The notes below the pieces were generated by a model that did no database searches, was not told the origin of the DNA, and worked only from the letters and a program-made list of their open reading frames with translations. Positions 16,543-24,934 of a stretch of 38,400 bases of DNA are shown in pieces; position 1 is the first letter of the stretch, and each line of letters begins with the position of its first letter. The translations under genes and the position numbers were made by a program. Source of the DNA: an uncultured Cytophagales bacterium (GTDB lineage Bacteria > Bacteroidota > Bacteroidia > Cytophagales > Thermonemataceae); assembly GCA_937911505.1 (NCBI GenBank), contig CALEMF010000083.1:1-38400 (forward strand), in the 5' to 3' direction.

Positions 16543-17265
16543 CTATAGTTTCTTGATTTGCTGCATAAAAGCTTCTCGGTAGGTTTTACCGATAGACAAG
16601 TACTTTCCTTTGATGACTACGCTTTCGTGTTCGAGTAGCTCAATGTGCTGCATGTTAATAATATGCGAACGATGAATCCGTAAAAAGTAGTCGAAACCTA
16701 AATTTTTGAGCTTTTCTTCAAAGGTTTTCATACTAGAATACACAATATATTGTCTGCCCTCGAGGGTATGAATCAATATGTAATCTGAAAGCGCCTCTAT
16801 GTAGGTAATCTCTCTAGGCTTTAAGCGAATAAGCTTTTGTTCTACCTTTACAAAGATGTCTTCTTCTTGCTTACTTGAAGTAGCAGCGCTGCTTTGCCTA
16901 TTTTGGATTACTTGCTGTGCTTTAGATACAGATTTTAAAAAGCGTGCATAGTCTGGAGGCTTCACGATATAATCGACTACATCAAGGTCGTAAGCTTCTA
17001 GGGCAAATTCTTTTTTGGAAGTAATGAGAATAGTGACAGGCGGTGTATTCAGCGCCTTGAGCAGGTCTAAGCCTGACATTTCAGGCATCTCAATATCAAG
17101 TAAAAGGATATCTACCTTATTTTCCTGCAGGTAGCTAAAAGCGTCGATGGGATTGGTAAAGGTTTCTTTAAGCTCTAAAAAGTCAGTTTTTTCTACGAAC
17201 TTGCTAATCAGTAGTAGGTTTACATTGCTATCATCTACAATTAAACAACTCAGTCGCGTTTGCAT
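16543..17265 (-). CDS. LytTR-type response regulator
   Basis: A 240-residue two-domain regulator. The receiver (1 to about 120) has the acidic pair Asp11-12, phospho-acceptor Asp57 (VDILLLDIEMPEMSG), the Thr/Ser of ILITSK (about 82) and Lys102 (DYIVKPP). A linker leads to a LytTR DNA-binding domain (about 135-240: FVKVEQKLIRLKPREITYIE, FLRIHRSHIIN, SIGKTYREAF). Family members are phosphorylated by LytS/AgrC-like kinases and bind direct repeats. No LytS-type kinase is adjacent, so the hybrid kinase at 11303 with its HPt-like domain is a possible but unproven phosphodonor. It is the second gene of the operon, 26 bp after the DUF4296 gene. Confidence 0.93.
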   Translation of the reverse strand: MQTRLSCLIVDDSNVNLLLISKFVEKTDFLELKETFTNPIDAFSYLQENKVDILLLDIEMPEMSGLDLLKALNTPPVTILITSKKEFALEAYDLDVVDYIVKPPDYARFLKSVSKAQQVIQNRQSSAATSSKQEEDIFVKVEQKLIRLKPREITYIEALSDYILIHTLEGRQYIVYSSMKTFEEKLKNLGFDYFLRIHRSHIINMQHIELLEHESVVIKGKYLSIGKTYREAFMQQIKKL

Positions 17266-17291
17266 AATTTTACATTGTTTTATTCATTACT

Positions 17292-17768
17292 CTAGTAAAC
17301 AACTTGCTTATCTGTCGAGTCTTTCTTGGCCTTTTTAAGATTGCGTTTACGGGGAATTACTACTTTTTTCTTTTCTAACGAATCCACAATGGGTCTGTCG
17401 ATGTCTAGGCTTGCTTCTTTGGAGGTAAGACTATCCAACACTACCTCGTAGATCGATTGCATTTCTTCTAAGTTATTTAGATAATAATCATAACTCTTAT
17501 AAAAGGTAGAAGAATCGGTGCCATGTTTTTTAAAGACCCCTCTTTTTAATTCGTGAAAAACGGCTCTCAGGGTATCCTCATCTTTTATTGCCAAGTAAGG
17601 AACTTGTGCTTCTGTAAGGTGGATGTCTACCATAATAGCTACCATTTTCTCTTCATTAAGTATATTTACGTTTTCTTTGTCTTTTTGACAACTCGCTAGC
17701 ATACAAGCGATTATTAAAATTGCTATAAAGCGTCTTCTATACAATTGTAAATATAGCTTATACATCAT
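17292..17768 (-). CDS. DUF4296 lipoprotein
   Basis: A Bacteroidota lipoprotein of the DUF4296 family. The frame stays open up to 17837, but I place the start at the internal ATG at 17768 (residue 24 of the longest reading). From there a basic stretch leads to a hydrophobic segment and the lipobox LASC (CMLASCQKDKE), and a TAnnTTTG box lies just upstream at 17793-17800 inside the longer reading. The domain shows the family landmarks EEKMVAIMVDIHLTEAQV, a central FYKSYDYYLNN, and VLDSLTSKE. The C-terminus is lysine/arginine-rich. The product is predicted to be anchored to a membrane facing the periplasm. The function is unknown. It heads the GTPase operon and is divergent from the phosphatase at 17849. 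Confidence 0.8.
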   Translation of the reverse strand: MMYKLYLQLYRRRFIAILIIACMLASCQKDKENVNILNEEKMVAIMVDIHLTEAQVPYLAIKDEDTLRAVFHELKRGVFKKHGTDSSTFYKSYDYYLNNLEEMQSIYEVVLDSLTSKEASLDIDRPIVDSLEKKKVVIPRKRNLKKAKKDSTDKQVVY

Positions 17769-17792
17769 TACAGGAATATATGGCGAAGTGAT

Positions 17793-17800
17793 CAAAAATA
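17793..17800 (-). promoter_or_regulatory. -10 box of the GTPase operon promoter
   Basis: TATTTTTG on the minus strand matches the Bacteroidota -10 consensus TAnnTTTG perfectly. No convincing TTG was found at the usual distance upstream. It lies 24 bp before the proposed DUF4296 start and is the best candidate promoter for the six-gene operon. A TACCTTTA near-match on the plus strand (17825-17832) may serve the divergent phosphatase gene. Confidence 0.4.
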
Positions 17801-17848
17801 CTATCGAATTAACGAAAAGTTTTATACCTTTATGCAAATTAGCTGTCT

Positions 17849-18325
17849 ATGATACGTGTACTTTTTGTTTGCCTTGGTAACATCTGCCGATCTCCTATGG
17901 CAGAGGGCATCTTAAGACATATGCTTGAAGAGCAAGATTTACAGGATAAAGTATATGTAGACTCAGCAGGCACCTCTACTTATCACTTGGGAGAACTGGC
18001 TGATTATAGAACACGTAAAGTACTGACTAATAAAGGAATTACTTTAACGCATGAAGCACGTCAAATTCAAGCAGAAGACTTTGAAACCTTTGATTATATC
18101 CTAGCAGCCGATAAAAGTAATATAGAAAACATACTAAAAGTACGCCCTAGTACGCAAGAAGCCAAAGAGGTAATACTTATTCGTCAGTTTGATCCTAGCA
18201 ATACTGGCGAGGAAGTACCAGATCCTTACCACGGTAATATGGGGCACTTCGAAGAGGTATATAGTATGCTAGAAGATACTTTAGAAGCGTTTTTGAGTTA
18301 TCTCAAAGAGAAACATAAGTTATAG
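17849..18325 (+). CDS. Low-molecular-weight protein tyrosine phosphatase
   Basis: A 158-residue cytoplasmic phosphatase of the arsenate-reductase fold. The P-loop CLGNICRS (Cys8 nucleophile, Arg14) stands at the N-terminus, and the general acid Asp125 is in PDPYHG. Length is typical (about 150-160). In bacteria such enzymes dephosphorylate tyrosine kinases or capsule enzymes; no bacterial tyrosine kinase is adjacent. It is divergent from the GTPase operon and convergent with the HAMP-GAF-PAS gene (10 bp between stops). Confidence 0.93.
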   Translation: MIRVLFVCLGNICRSPMAEGILRHMLEEQDLQDKVYVDSAGTSTYHLGELADYRTRKVLTNKGITLTHEARQIQAEDFETFDYILAADKSNIENILKVRPSTQEAKEVILIRQFDPSNTGEEVPDPYHGNMGHFEEVYSMLEDTLEAFLSYLKEKHKL

Positions 18326-18335
18326 TATCATTTGC

Positions 18336-20327
18336 TTAGTTAGGCGAGAAGGTAGCAATGAAAAGCGCATCTCTATTCCACTCCATTTTTTTAAGGTTAA
18401 TCTGAATCTGAAATTTACTTCCATCTTTACGGATACCTATCACTTTACGTGCCTCTTCTACCAGTTGGGTATCGGCAAATGTATGGGTAAGGCTATCGCC
18501 TACACCTCTACGGCTGTCGTTGTCTGAGCCTACGAAGAGCGCATTGATGTTTTTTCCTACCATTTCTTCCTCACTGTAGCCAAATAGATAGGCTGTATCT
18601 TTATCAATGAGTTCGATCATCCCCTTGTCATTATACACCATGACGGCATACGCCATGTAGTCGATAATCGCGTGTAGCTTACGCATTTCACGCTCTACTT
18701 TCTTGAGATTATGTGCGAGGTCTTCTTGGGTGGCTACAAGCTCCTCTGCGTTTTGGCGTAGTTGCTCTTCCTGCAGTTTAATGGCCTCCGTTTTGGTTTG
18801 TGATTCTTCTAGTAGCTTTCTTGTACTATCGTTGGAGACAACCGTTACGATGGTAGCAGCGATGACTTCTGCCAGGTTTTGTAAAAAAGTAATTTGGTAC
18901 TCTTTGAAGTCGCCAAAGCTCGCCAACTCCATCATACCGATGGTTTCATCGTTGTAGGCAAGTGGAATTAGTAGCAAGCTTTTAGGATGGGCATTCCCTA
19001 AGCCAGAAGTAACTTCAGCATAAGTGTCGGGTAGCTTTTTAATGTGTACTACTTCTCCTTCTAAGAAAGCTTGCCCAAGAAGGCCTTCTCCTAGTTGAAT
19101 CTCTTTTTCATTAAGCTTGTGTTTGTCGAAAGCATACATTGCTTTTAGCTCTAGAAAGGGAGGTTGGTCTTCTGGCTGATTGAGTAAAAATAACCCTCCT
19201 TGGTTAATCTCTAAGTACTTTACTACATTAGAAATGATTTCCTTGGAAAGGAGCGCAATGTTGTCATTATAATTTCTAAGTATGTTAGAAAATTTTGTGA
19301 TTCCTTCTGTAGCCCAAATGCGGCGACTTTCTTCTTCATATACAAGTTTTAAACTCTGTCGCATTTCTGAGAGTGATTTTCCTAGCTCTCCTTCTTGGTT
19401 AAAAACTGATACTTCCGTATCGAATCGGCCGTTCCCCACGTCTAGAGCAAAATCTTTAATAACTTGTAAGTTGTACGTTAACTCATTAATGGCTCTGATA
19501 AGTGTATTGAGTTCATCACCACTTTCTTGAATATCTTTAGGGATGTTACCTGCAGCTAAAATTTTCAGGTTATCTCTAAGTAAACGAATACGTTTGAATA
19601 TATTCAAAATAAGTGCTGAACCGATGATAGCAGCAATGATACTGGCCAACATAAACTGGACAAAAACAATCCAAGGACGCCAATAGTCCAAATCAGCGTA
19701 CTGCTGATCTTTCTTCTCTTCTAAGTTATCAATTAGTATCGTAATGTCTTGGATGTTCTTCTCAAGATCGGTTACCAGCGGTACAATAGTACTTTGTAAA
19801 TAGGTACGTAAATAGGCATTGACATCCGTTACGCCTAAAAAGTTATTTCGGTTGCTGTAGAGCTTTTGGGCTTGGTTATATTCTTTACGAAGGTTAGCGA
19901 TTTGATTGTCGAGCTTGGAGAACAAGACGGTAGCATTATTGTCATTGAGGCGGTTCACGTATTTTTCTAAGGAATCTCGATTAGCCTTTACCTCGTTCAG
20001 CCAAATGGCATCATACTCGCTCATATACTGTTCCTTATCATTCTCAAATAGCAATGCTTTCTCAAATACTACTTGGGTTTCGTTTACTTTATCGAGCACT
20101 TCTACGCTAAAAAACTTGATAGGGCGGAGCTTATCCAGTACGTACTCTCTGTTATTGGTCATCAATTGCCACTGATAGTTGGTGCCACTTACCAATAAAA
20201 AGAAAAGCACCGCCATAGAGAGAAAGCCAGCAGTGAGTCGCCCTTGGATAGTGGTAAAGTCTACCCTAAAGTAGTATGAAATCGTTTTTTTTCTTTTACG
20301 TTTTGAAGATCCTGCTGGTTCTTTCAT
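18336..20327 (-). CDS. Membrane receptor with HAMP, GAF and PAS domains, no output domain
   Basis: A 663-residue inner-membrane sensor. After a basic cytoplasmic start comes TM1 (about 31-47), a periplasmic helical bundle resembling the four-helix sensor of chemoreceptors (about 50-215), TM2 (about 219-243), HAMP (about 240-292), a GAF domain (about 345-495), a coiled coil (about 500-550) and a PAS domain (about 552-660: AYAVMVYNDKGMIELID, LFGYSEEEMVGKNI, KDGSKFQIQINLKKM). The protein ends with PAS; there is no kinase, cyclase, GGDEF, phosphatase or methyl-accepting domain. The stop codon is clear and the next gene converges, so no missing tail is encoded downstream. It may work by recruiting a separate partner. 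Confidence 0.88.
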   Translation of the reverse strand: MKEPAGSSKRKRKKTISYYFRVDFTTIQGRLTAGFLSMAVLFFLLVSGTNYQWQLMTNNREYVLDKLRPIKFFSVEVLDKVNETQVVFEKALLFENDKEQYMSEYDAIWLNEVKANRDSLEKYVNRLNDNNATVLFSKLDNQIANLRKEYNQAQKLYSNRNNFLGVTDVNAYLRTYLQSTIVPLVTDLEKNIQDITILIDNLEEKKDQQYADLDYWRPWIVFVQFMLASIIAAIIGSALILNIFKRIRLLRDNLKILAAGNIPKDIQESGDELNTLIRAINELTYNLQVIKDFALDVGNGRFDTEVSVFNQEGELGKSLSEMRQSLKLVYEEESRRIWATEGITKFSNILRNYNDNIALLSKEIISNVVKYLEINQGGLFLLNQPEDQPPFLELKAMYAFDKHKLNEKEIQLGEGLLGQAFLEGEVVHIKKLPDTYAEVTSGLGNAHPKSLLLIPLAYNDETIGMMELASFGDFKEYQITFLQNLAEVIAATIVTVVSNDSTRKLLEESQTKTEAIKLQEEQLRQNAEELVATQEDLAHNLKKVEREMRKLHAIIDYMAYAVMVYNDKGMIELIDKDTAYLFGYSEEEMVGKNINALFVGSDNDSRRGVGDSLTHTFADTQLVEEARKVIGIRKDGSKFQIQINLKKMEWNRDALFIATFSPN

Positions 20328-20478
20328 ATACCTATTGATTACTTGCTTTTAGATAGCCAATATAGTTAAAAATAGTTTGAATAATATAAAAGGCTCTTTA
20401 GAAATACCCTCAGTAAAGCTATTTATCAAGAGATTTTATGTATTACCATTTTTTTATATATTCAATAAAAGAGAATCT

Positions 20479-21153
20479 ATGAAAACGAAATCAGACTTCC
20501 GCCTATCATCCCTTACAGGTATTTATATAGCATTAGTGTTGTTTCTCATAATTGCCTGTGACAGTACTGCAAAGTATAGAAAACGTGGAGGGCAGTCAAC
20601 GCTTAAAAAAGAAAACCAACTCAAGAAAGTACCGCAACGCATTATCTCTTCGGCTTACTTGACTTTGGTCTGTGTATCGCCCGATTCAACAGCTAAGACC
20701 TTAGAAACCATTGCAAATAAGTATGAAGGGTATGCTTTAGAGCTAGGTACTCAAAGGGCTGTACTAAGAGTAGAAGCTGAAAGTATTGACGCCGCCTTAG
20801 AGGAGATTAAGCAACTAGGCGAGGCAAAAAACTTAACAAGAAAGGCAGAGGATGTAACCGATCAGTATGCTGATGCTCAGATTCGCTTGGAAAATGCAGA
20901 GAAAACGCGCAATCGCTACTTAGAACTGCTAAAAAAAGCAGAAGACGTAGAAGCAACGCTACTGGTAGAAAAAGAACTTCAGCGCTTAACTACTGAAATA
21001 GAATTGTTAAAAGGAACCATAGAGCGTCTAGAACATCTCAGTACTTTTGCAACTATCAGTATTACCTTAACTGAAAAAAAGAAGAAGGGGGTATTAGGGG
21101 TTGTATTTGTTGGTTTGTACGAAGGCGTAAAGTGGTTGTTTGTGAGGAACTAA
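20479..21153 (+). CDS. DUF4349 lipoprotein
   Basis: The frame is open from 20377, but the ATG at 20479 is preferred because it directly gives a lipoprotein signal: basic start, hydrophobic GIYIALVLFLIIA, and the lipobox IIAC. The 224-residue product has the DUF4349 layout: a beta-rich part (about 50-100: RIISSAYLTLVCVSP, GYALELGTQRAVLRVEAES), a long coiled coil (about 105-190, with ADAQIRLENAEKTRNRYLELL and VEKELQRLTTEIELLKGTIERL) and a last strand (TFATISITL). Many family members end in a membrane helix; here the last ~25 residues are only moderately hydrophobic. Function is unknown. It is divergent from the receptor gene. Confidence 0.8.
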   Translation: MKTKSDFRLSSLTGIYIALVLFLIIACDSTAKYRKRGGQSTLKKENQLKKVPQRIISSAYLTLVCVSPDSTAKTLETIANKYEGYALELGTQRAVLRVEAESIDAALEEIKQLGEAKNLTRKAEDVTDQYADAQIRLENAEKTRNRYLELLKKAEDVEATLLVEKELQRLTTEIELLKGTIERLEHLSTFATISITLTEKKKKGVLGVVFVGLYEGVKWLFVRN

Positions 21154-21187
21154 CGTCTTTTCCTAAAAAATGAAAAGTTCCCAAGAA

Positions 21188-21203
21188 GTTTACACAAGTA
21201 AAC
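21188..21203. terminator. Small hairpin between convergent genes
   Basis: GTTTAC (21188-21193) pairs with GTAAAC (21198-21203) around ACAA. It lies in the 63-bp gap where the DUF4349 and EF-hand genes converge, a position that suits a shared terminator, but the stem is short and AT-rich. Confidence 0.25.
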
Positions 21204-21216
21204 ACGCTTATTAAGT

Positions 21217-21762
21217 TTATAACTCTCCAAAAAAGACAGTCCCCGCTACCTGTTCATCTTGACTCATATGGAAATCGTGAAAATGTAGGTAGATCTCTTC
21301 TTTAGACAATACACCATCACTGTTCAAATCTAGGCGCTTAAAGTTTCTTTCTGCGGCTTCTGAAGAGCTACGAAAGCCCCTATAGAATTTGATAAAATCA
21401 TCTTTACTCCAAGCGCCGTCGTTATCACTGTCAATCACAGGAAAGAGATTGTCCAAAAAAGGACGTACCAAAGTTTCGTAGTTTTCTTCACTAGAAAGGC
21501 TGGCCTCATAGGCAGCATAAAACTCTTCTAAGTTTACCTTCTGGTCGTCATTACTATCCACAGACATAATCAATTTTCTCCAGAATTGCTTAAAGGTAGC
21601 CCGAAACTTCCTGTCTTCTGGTGAGGCAATCGCCCAACCAAACTCTTGCCCGAACTGCTGGGCAATTTCGTCAATATCTTCTGCTTCAATGACCCCGTTA
21701 CCGTTGGCATCGTAAAACTGAAATAAACGTGCTATTTTCTTTTTTTGAAAATCTGTAAGCAT
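21217..21762 (-). CDS. Four-EF-hand calcium-binding protein
   Basis: A small acidic protein of 181 residues from the ATG at 21762 (an upstream ATG at 21840 would add 26 residues without a clear function). It has four EF-hand loops with good ligand positions: DANGNGVIEAED (about 18-29), DSNDDQKVNLEE (about 68-79), DSDNDGAWSKDD (about 110-121) and DLNSDGVLSKEE (about 144-155). Spacing and length resemble calerythrin and invertebrate sarcoplasmic calcium-binding proteins. No signal peptide is present from this start, so it is probably a cytoplasmic calcium buffer or sensor. Loop 2 has Gln at the usual glycine, so its affinity may be lower. It converges with the DUF4349 gene. Confidence 0.88.
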   Translation of the reverse strand: MLTDFQKKKIARLFQFYDANGNGVIEAEDIDEIAQQFGQEFGWAIASPEDRKFRATFKQFWRKLIMSVDSNDDQKVNLEEFYAAYEASLSSEENYETLVRPFLDNLFPVIDSDNDGAWSKDDFIKFYRGFRSSSEAAERNFKRLDLNSDGVLSKEEIYLHFHDFHMSQDEQVAGTVFFGEL

Positions 21763-22011
21763 AGTCGTACACATAGTTGGATGAATAGGGTGTGTAAAGT
21801 AAAATAATTTTTTACAAAAGCCAACCAGTATACAGCTCAATTGAACTAAGAAGTGGGAAGTCTCTCTAAACTTTTCTATTCAATAACGGGTTGAGAATTT
21901 GGACATTATAAAACCAGCTTAACATTTTATTAACTCAAATTTTTTTATTTTATTTGCAATCCCGTTTTGATGTTAATTAATTGTTAAATAATTGTTATTT
22001 TATTTTTAGCT

Positions 22012-22896
22012 ATGGAAATCAAAAAAAAGAAAGCCCTCTTTGTTATTAATCCTATTTCTGGAGGAAAATCGAAAGACTCTGTTGGTAAACTTATCGACCG
22101 ACACATAGATAATGAACACTTTGACGTAGAGTTGGTCTTTACCGAGCGTGAACATCACGCTACTGAGCTCACCCGACAAGCCATAAAAAATAATAAAGAC
22201 TACATAATAGCCGTTGGAGGTGATGGTACTATCAATGAAGTGGCACAAGCCCTTATTGGTACCGATAAAACGCTAGGCGTACTTCCGCTAGGTTCAGGAA
22301 ATGGTTTGGCACGTCACCTCAAAATTCCCTTGAGAGCAGATCGGGCTATCAAGCTTATTAATAAACAACATACGGTACGCATCGATACCTGTATGGTCAA
22401 TAATCAGCCTTTTTTGTGTACCTCTGGGGTAGGTTTTGACGCCTATGTGAGTGCGCTCTTTGCACAATCGGGAAGCAGAGGCTTTTCTACCTATGTGAAA
22501 AGTACCTTAAAGGCCTTTTTTAACTTTCAACCCGAAGATTACTACATTAAGACTGATGAGCACGAAATGGAGATGAAAGCCTTTTCGGTAACGTTTGCTA
22601 ATGCTTCTCAGTATGGTAACGATGCCTATATAGCCCCACAAGCCAATATAAAAGACGGCTTGTTAGATGTTTGCCTACTAGCACCTTTTCCAAAGTGGCA
22701 AATGCCTTCGGTAGGATTGGGATTATTTACAAAATCGCTACCCAAAATGCCTTATTACCAATCTTTTCGTACCAAAAAGGTAGTACTAGAGCGAAAAAAA
22801 GCAGGTGCTAGCCACTTAGACGGTGAGAATTTTACCTTTGGAGAGAGACTAGAAGTAGCTATTAAGCCAAAAAGTCTCAATATCTTAAGTGCTTGA
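22012..22896 (+). CDS. Diacylglycerol/lipid kinase family protein (DagK/YegS type)
   Basis: A 294-residue lipid kinase of the diacylglycerol kinase catalytic superfamily. It phosphorylates a lipid hydroxyl with ATP at the inner membrane; the substrate is not predictable. Motifs: VINPISGG (11-18), the nucleotide-binding AVGGDGTINEV (67-77), LPLGSGNGLARHL (91-103), and the C-terminal HLDGE. Length is normal. The upstream 100 bp are extremely AT-rich with TTATTTGC and TAATTGTTA repeats, possibly the promoter. It converges with the anti-sigma/barrel gene (10 bp between stops). Confidence 0.9.
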   Translation: MEIKKKKALFVINPISGGKSKDSVGKLIDRHIDNEHFDVELVFTEREHHATELTRQAIKNNKDYIIAVGGDGTINEVAQALIGTDKTLGVLPLGSGNGLARHLKIPLRADRAIKLINKQHTVRIDTCMVNNQPFLCTSGVGFDAYVSALFAQSGSRGFSTYVKSTLKAFFNFQPEDYYIKTDEHEMEMKAFSVTFANASQYGNDAYIAPQANIKDGLLDVCLLAPFPKWQMPSVGLGLFTKSLPKMPYYQSFRTKKVVLERKKAGASHLDGENFTFGERLEVAIKPKSLNILSA

Positions 22897-22906
22897 TACA
22901 ATCACA

Positions 22907-24355
22907 TTAAAAATAGTTGATACCAACTCCTACACGCAGCCCTAGTTCTCGTAGGGCTGCAAGTTCTGGAGAAAATGTGTAAAAGCTTCTCCTGTAGTAA
23001 GGTACAGCATACAAGCGAATATGTGGAAGAAGCTGGCGGCTCACTTCTAAAGCGAAGCTTCCTGAAAAATGACTGTGATGACTACTCTCACTGGTGATAG
23101 CCTCTGTTATTTGTTCTTGTTCTCTCCAGTGGCTAAGGTGATAGCCAAGTCCACCATAGACTTTCACTTGATGCGTTCCTTGGAGAAGGTGGTAAGCACC
23201 TCCCATCGTAAGGCTTATTTGCATCACGCGTAACTGATTATTGTAATTCAGAGTAATACTATTGAATTGCGCACTATCTATTTGTATAACAGTTGTTTGC
23301 TCACTGTTATATTCTGTTCTAAAATGACCTACTTCAGCACTTCCCGATAAGCTTACCCGTTTCCCAGTGATCTTATCTACACGCACGCCTATGGTACTAC
23401 CCCAACTACTTAGTACAGCCAACTGCTCACCACCTTCCGCAAGCGGATCGTCAAGTTGATACTCCGCTCGATAAGCAGTAGGCGCGGCAAAAAAATCAAA
23501 TCCCCAAAGGGCTGGCTGGAAAATTTTTGCAAAAGCATCGGAATCATGTTGTAAGGAATCCAACACTACATATGGGCTAGCTTCGCTTAAAGGGATAAGA
23601 GCATAGGGGGTGAAGTGGATAGGGAAAGAGGGTAGTAAGTTGTCAGTAGTTATCACTGATGGATGCTGCAAAGCAGTCTTTTTTAATAAATCATTTTCCT
23701 CTGATAAGGAATCGACAAATACCTGATGGTTATACCCTTTTGTATCCTCTTCAAGAGAGGGTTCTTCATAGAAAGGAGAAGAGGAGAGAAGCGTATTTTT
23801 CTTGTCTGAAATAAGATTTTTTTGTGAAAGCGTATCCTGCGTTTTCTCGAGGACATTAGGTTTTACCATCATTTCTGAAGCCTCAGGCAAACGTATTTTA
23901 GAAGTTATTGAGTAAGCGTCCTTCTTTTCAGTTGAATCATCAATATAGATTTTTGGTGTATTGGAGGGTAGCTGCGTGCTTGTATCCTCAGTGGTAGTGG
24001 GTATACTGCTAGGTAGATATTTGGCTATTAGACTATCAAAGTAAGGTAAACGATTAGACTGTTTAGAGGTATATCCTTGCGTGATGGTGGTGTCTTTATC
24101 ACTAATTGTTTTACTTGAAAAAAGGGTAGGAGAGCTCATATAGAGTGTCAAGAAGGTACAAATAGCTAAAGTGGTGCTTAAAGTAGCCGCTTGATAAAGG
24201 ATACCCACTGATGACGAAATAGAGGTGGCAAGCGTATGTGAAGACAACTGGCCTGCTATATTTGTCCAAGCAGTAGCTTCGGGTGTTACCTCAAGCCCTT
24301 GCAGTTTTTCTTTGACAAGTGCCTCCCAAGGCTTATGATCCTGTCTTTTGCTCAT
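22907..24355 (-). CDS. Anti-sigma-like membrane protein with C-terminal outer-membrane barrel
   Basis: A 482-residue protein of composite architecture. Residues 1 to about 45 are cytoplasmic (KPWEALVKEKLQGLEVTPEATAW, a motif I associate with Bacteroidota proteins encoded after ECF sigma factors), residues about 48-73 form one transmembrane helix, and a long Ser/Thr-rich, low-complexity stretch (about 75-275) would cross the periplasm. The last ~190 residues consist of amphipathic beta strands (for example VSLSGSAEVGHFRTEY, HQVKVYGGLGYHLS, IRLYAVPYYRRSF) ending in a terminal phenylalanine, typical of an 8-strand outer-membrane barrel. It overlaps the sigma gene by 23 bp. It is inferred to hold the sigma factor at the membrane; this is not shown. 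Whether one chain spans both membranes is an open question. Confidence 0.75.
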   Translation of the reverse strand: MSKRQDHKPWEALVKEKLQGLEVTPEATAWTNIAGQLSSHTLATSISSSVGILYQAATLSTTLAICTFLTLYMSSPTLFSSKTISDKDTTITQGYTSKQSNRLPYFDSLIAKYLPSSIPTTTEDTSTQLPSNTPKIYIDDSTEKKDAYSITSKIRLPEASEMMVKPNVLEKTQDTLSQKNLISDKKNTLLSSSPFYEEPSLEEDTKGYNHQVFVDSLSEENDLLKKTALQHPSVITTDNLLPSFPIHFTPYALIPLSEASPYVVLDSLQHDSDAFAKIFQPALWGFDFFAAPTAYRAEYQLDDPLAEGGEQLAVLSSWGSTIGVRVDKITGKRVSLSGSAEVGHFRTEYNSEQTTVIQIDSAQFNSITLNYNNQLRVMQISLTMGGAYHLLQGTHQVKVYGGLGYHLSHWREQEQITEAITSESSHHSHFSGSFALEVSRQLLPHIRLYAVPYYRRSFYTFSPELAALRELGLRVGVGINYF

Positions 24356-24908
24356 AACGATCGTTTTCGATTATCTGATTGAACAATTGCATCAATTTCT
24401 GTTTCGCTCTCATTAGCAGCATTTTGGAGTTGCTTACTGAAATAGAAAGTGCTTGGGCAATTTCTTTGTGTGTATACTCCTCTATTACATATAGATTGAA
24501 AACAGTGCGGTAGTTGTAGGGAAGCTGCTCTAGAAGCATTAATAAATCTTCACTGGTCAAACTATTCACAACACGTAGGTAATCCTTGACTTCACCTTGG
24601 TCATCGAGGTGTTCATCACTAATAAATTGCTGCCATACTTTGTGTTTATTACAATAGGTAATCGCCACATTGATTGTCACACGTTTCAACCAACCTTCTA
24701 GTGATTGTATCTTTCTTATCTGATGAATATGCTTAAAAATCTTCATAAACGCTTCTTGAAAAATATCTTTTGCTTCTTCTCTATCCCGAGCATAACGCAC
24801 ACATATCCCCATCAGTCGATGAGCATAGGTATCGTAAAGGGCCTTTTGTGCTTCAGGTCGATGATGTCGGCAACCTTTTATAATCTCTGCGTTAGTCATG
24901 TAATTCAT
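24333..24908 (-). CDS. ECF-type RNA polymerase sigma factor
   Basis: A 191-residue sigma-70 factor of the extracytoplasmic function class. Region 2 spans about 10-95 (LYDTYAHRLMGICVRYARDREEAKD, FQEAFMKIFKHI, and the GWLKRVTINVAI helix) and region 4 about 125-180 (LEQLPYNYRTVFNLYVIEEY, KEIAQALSISVSNSKMLLMRAKQKL). It directs RNA polymerase to a small regulon. Starts at 24908 or 24899 are both possible. It overlaps by 23 bp with the downstream membrane protein, its likely anti-sigma factor. Part of region 2 is echoed in degraded form at 25355-25465. Confidence 0.93.
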   Translation of the reverse strand: MNYMTNAEIIKGCRHHRPEAQKALYDTYAHRLMGICVRYARDREEAKDIFQEAFMKIFKHIHQIRKIQSLEGWLKRVTINVAITYCNKHKVWQQFISDEHLDDQGEVKDYLRVVNSLTSEDLLMLLEQLPYNYRTVFNLYVIEEYTHKEIAQALSISVSNSKMLLMRAKQKLMQLFNQIIENDRYEQKTGS

Positions 24909-24934
24909 TTACCTAGCTCATATACAAATAATAC

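Noticed and set aside
17769..17837. Longer start for the DUF4296 lipoprotein
   Set aside because: A consensus -10 box lies inside this stretch and the lipoprotein signal is complete from 17768.
20377..20478. Longer start for the DUF4349 protein at 20377
   Set aside because: It would put 34 unrelated residues before a complete lipoprotein signal; the ATG at 20479 fits better.
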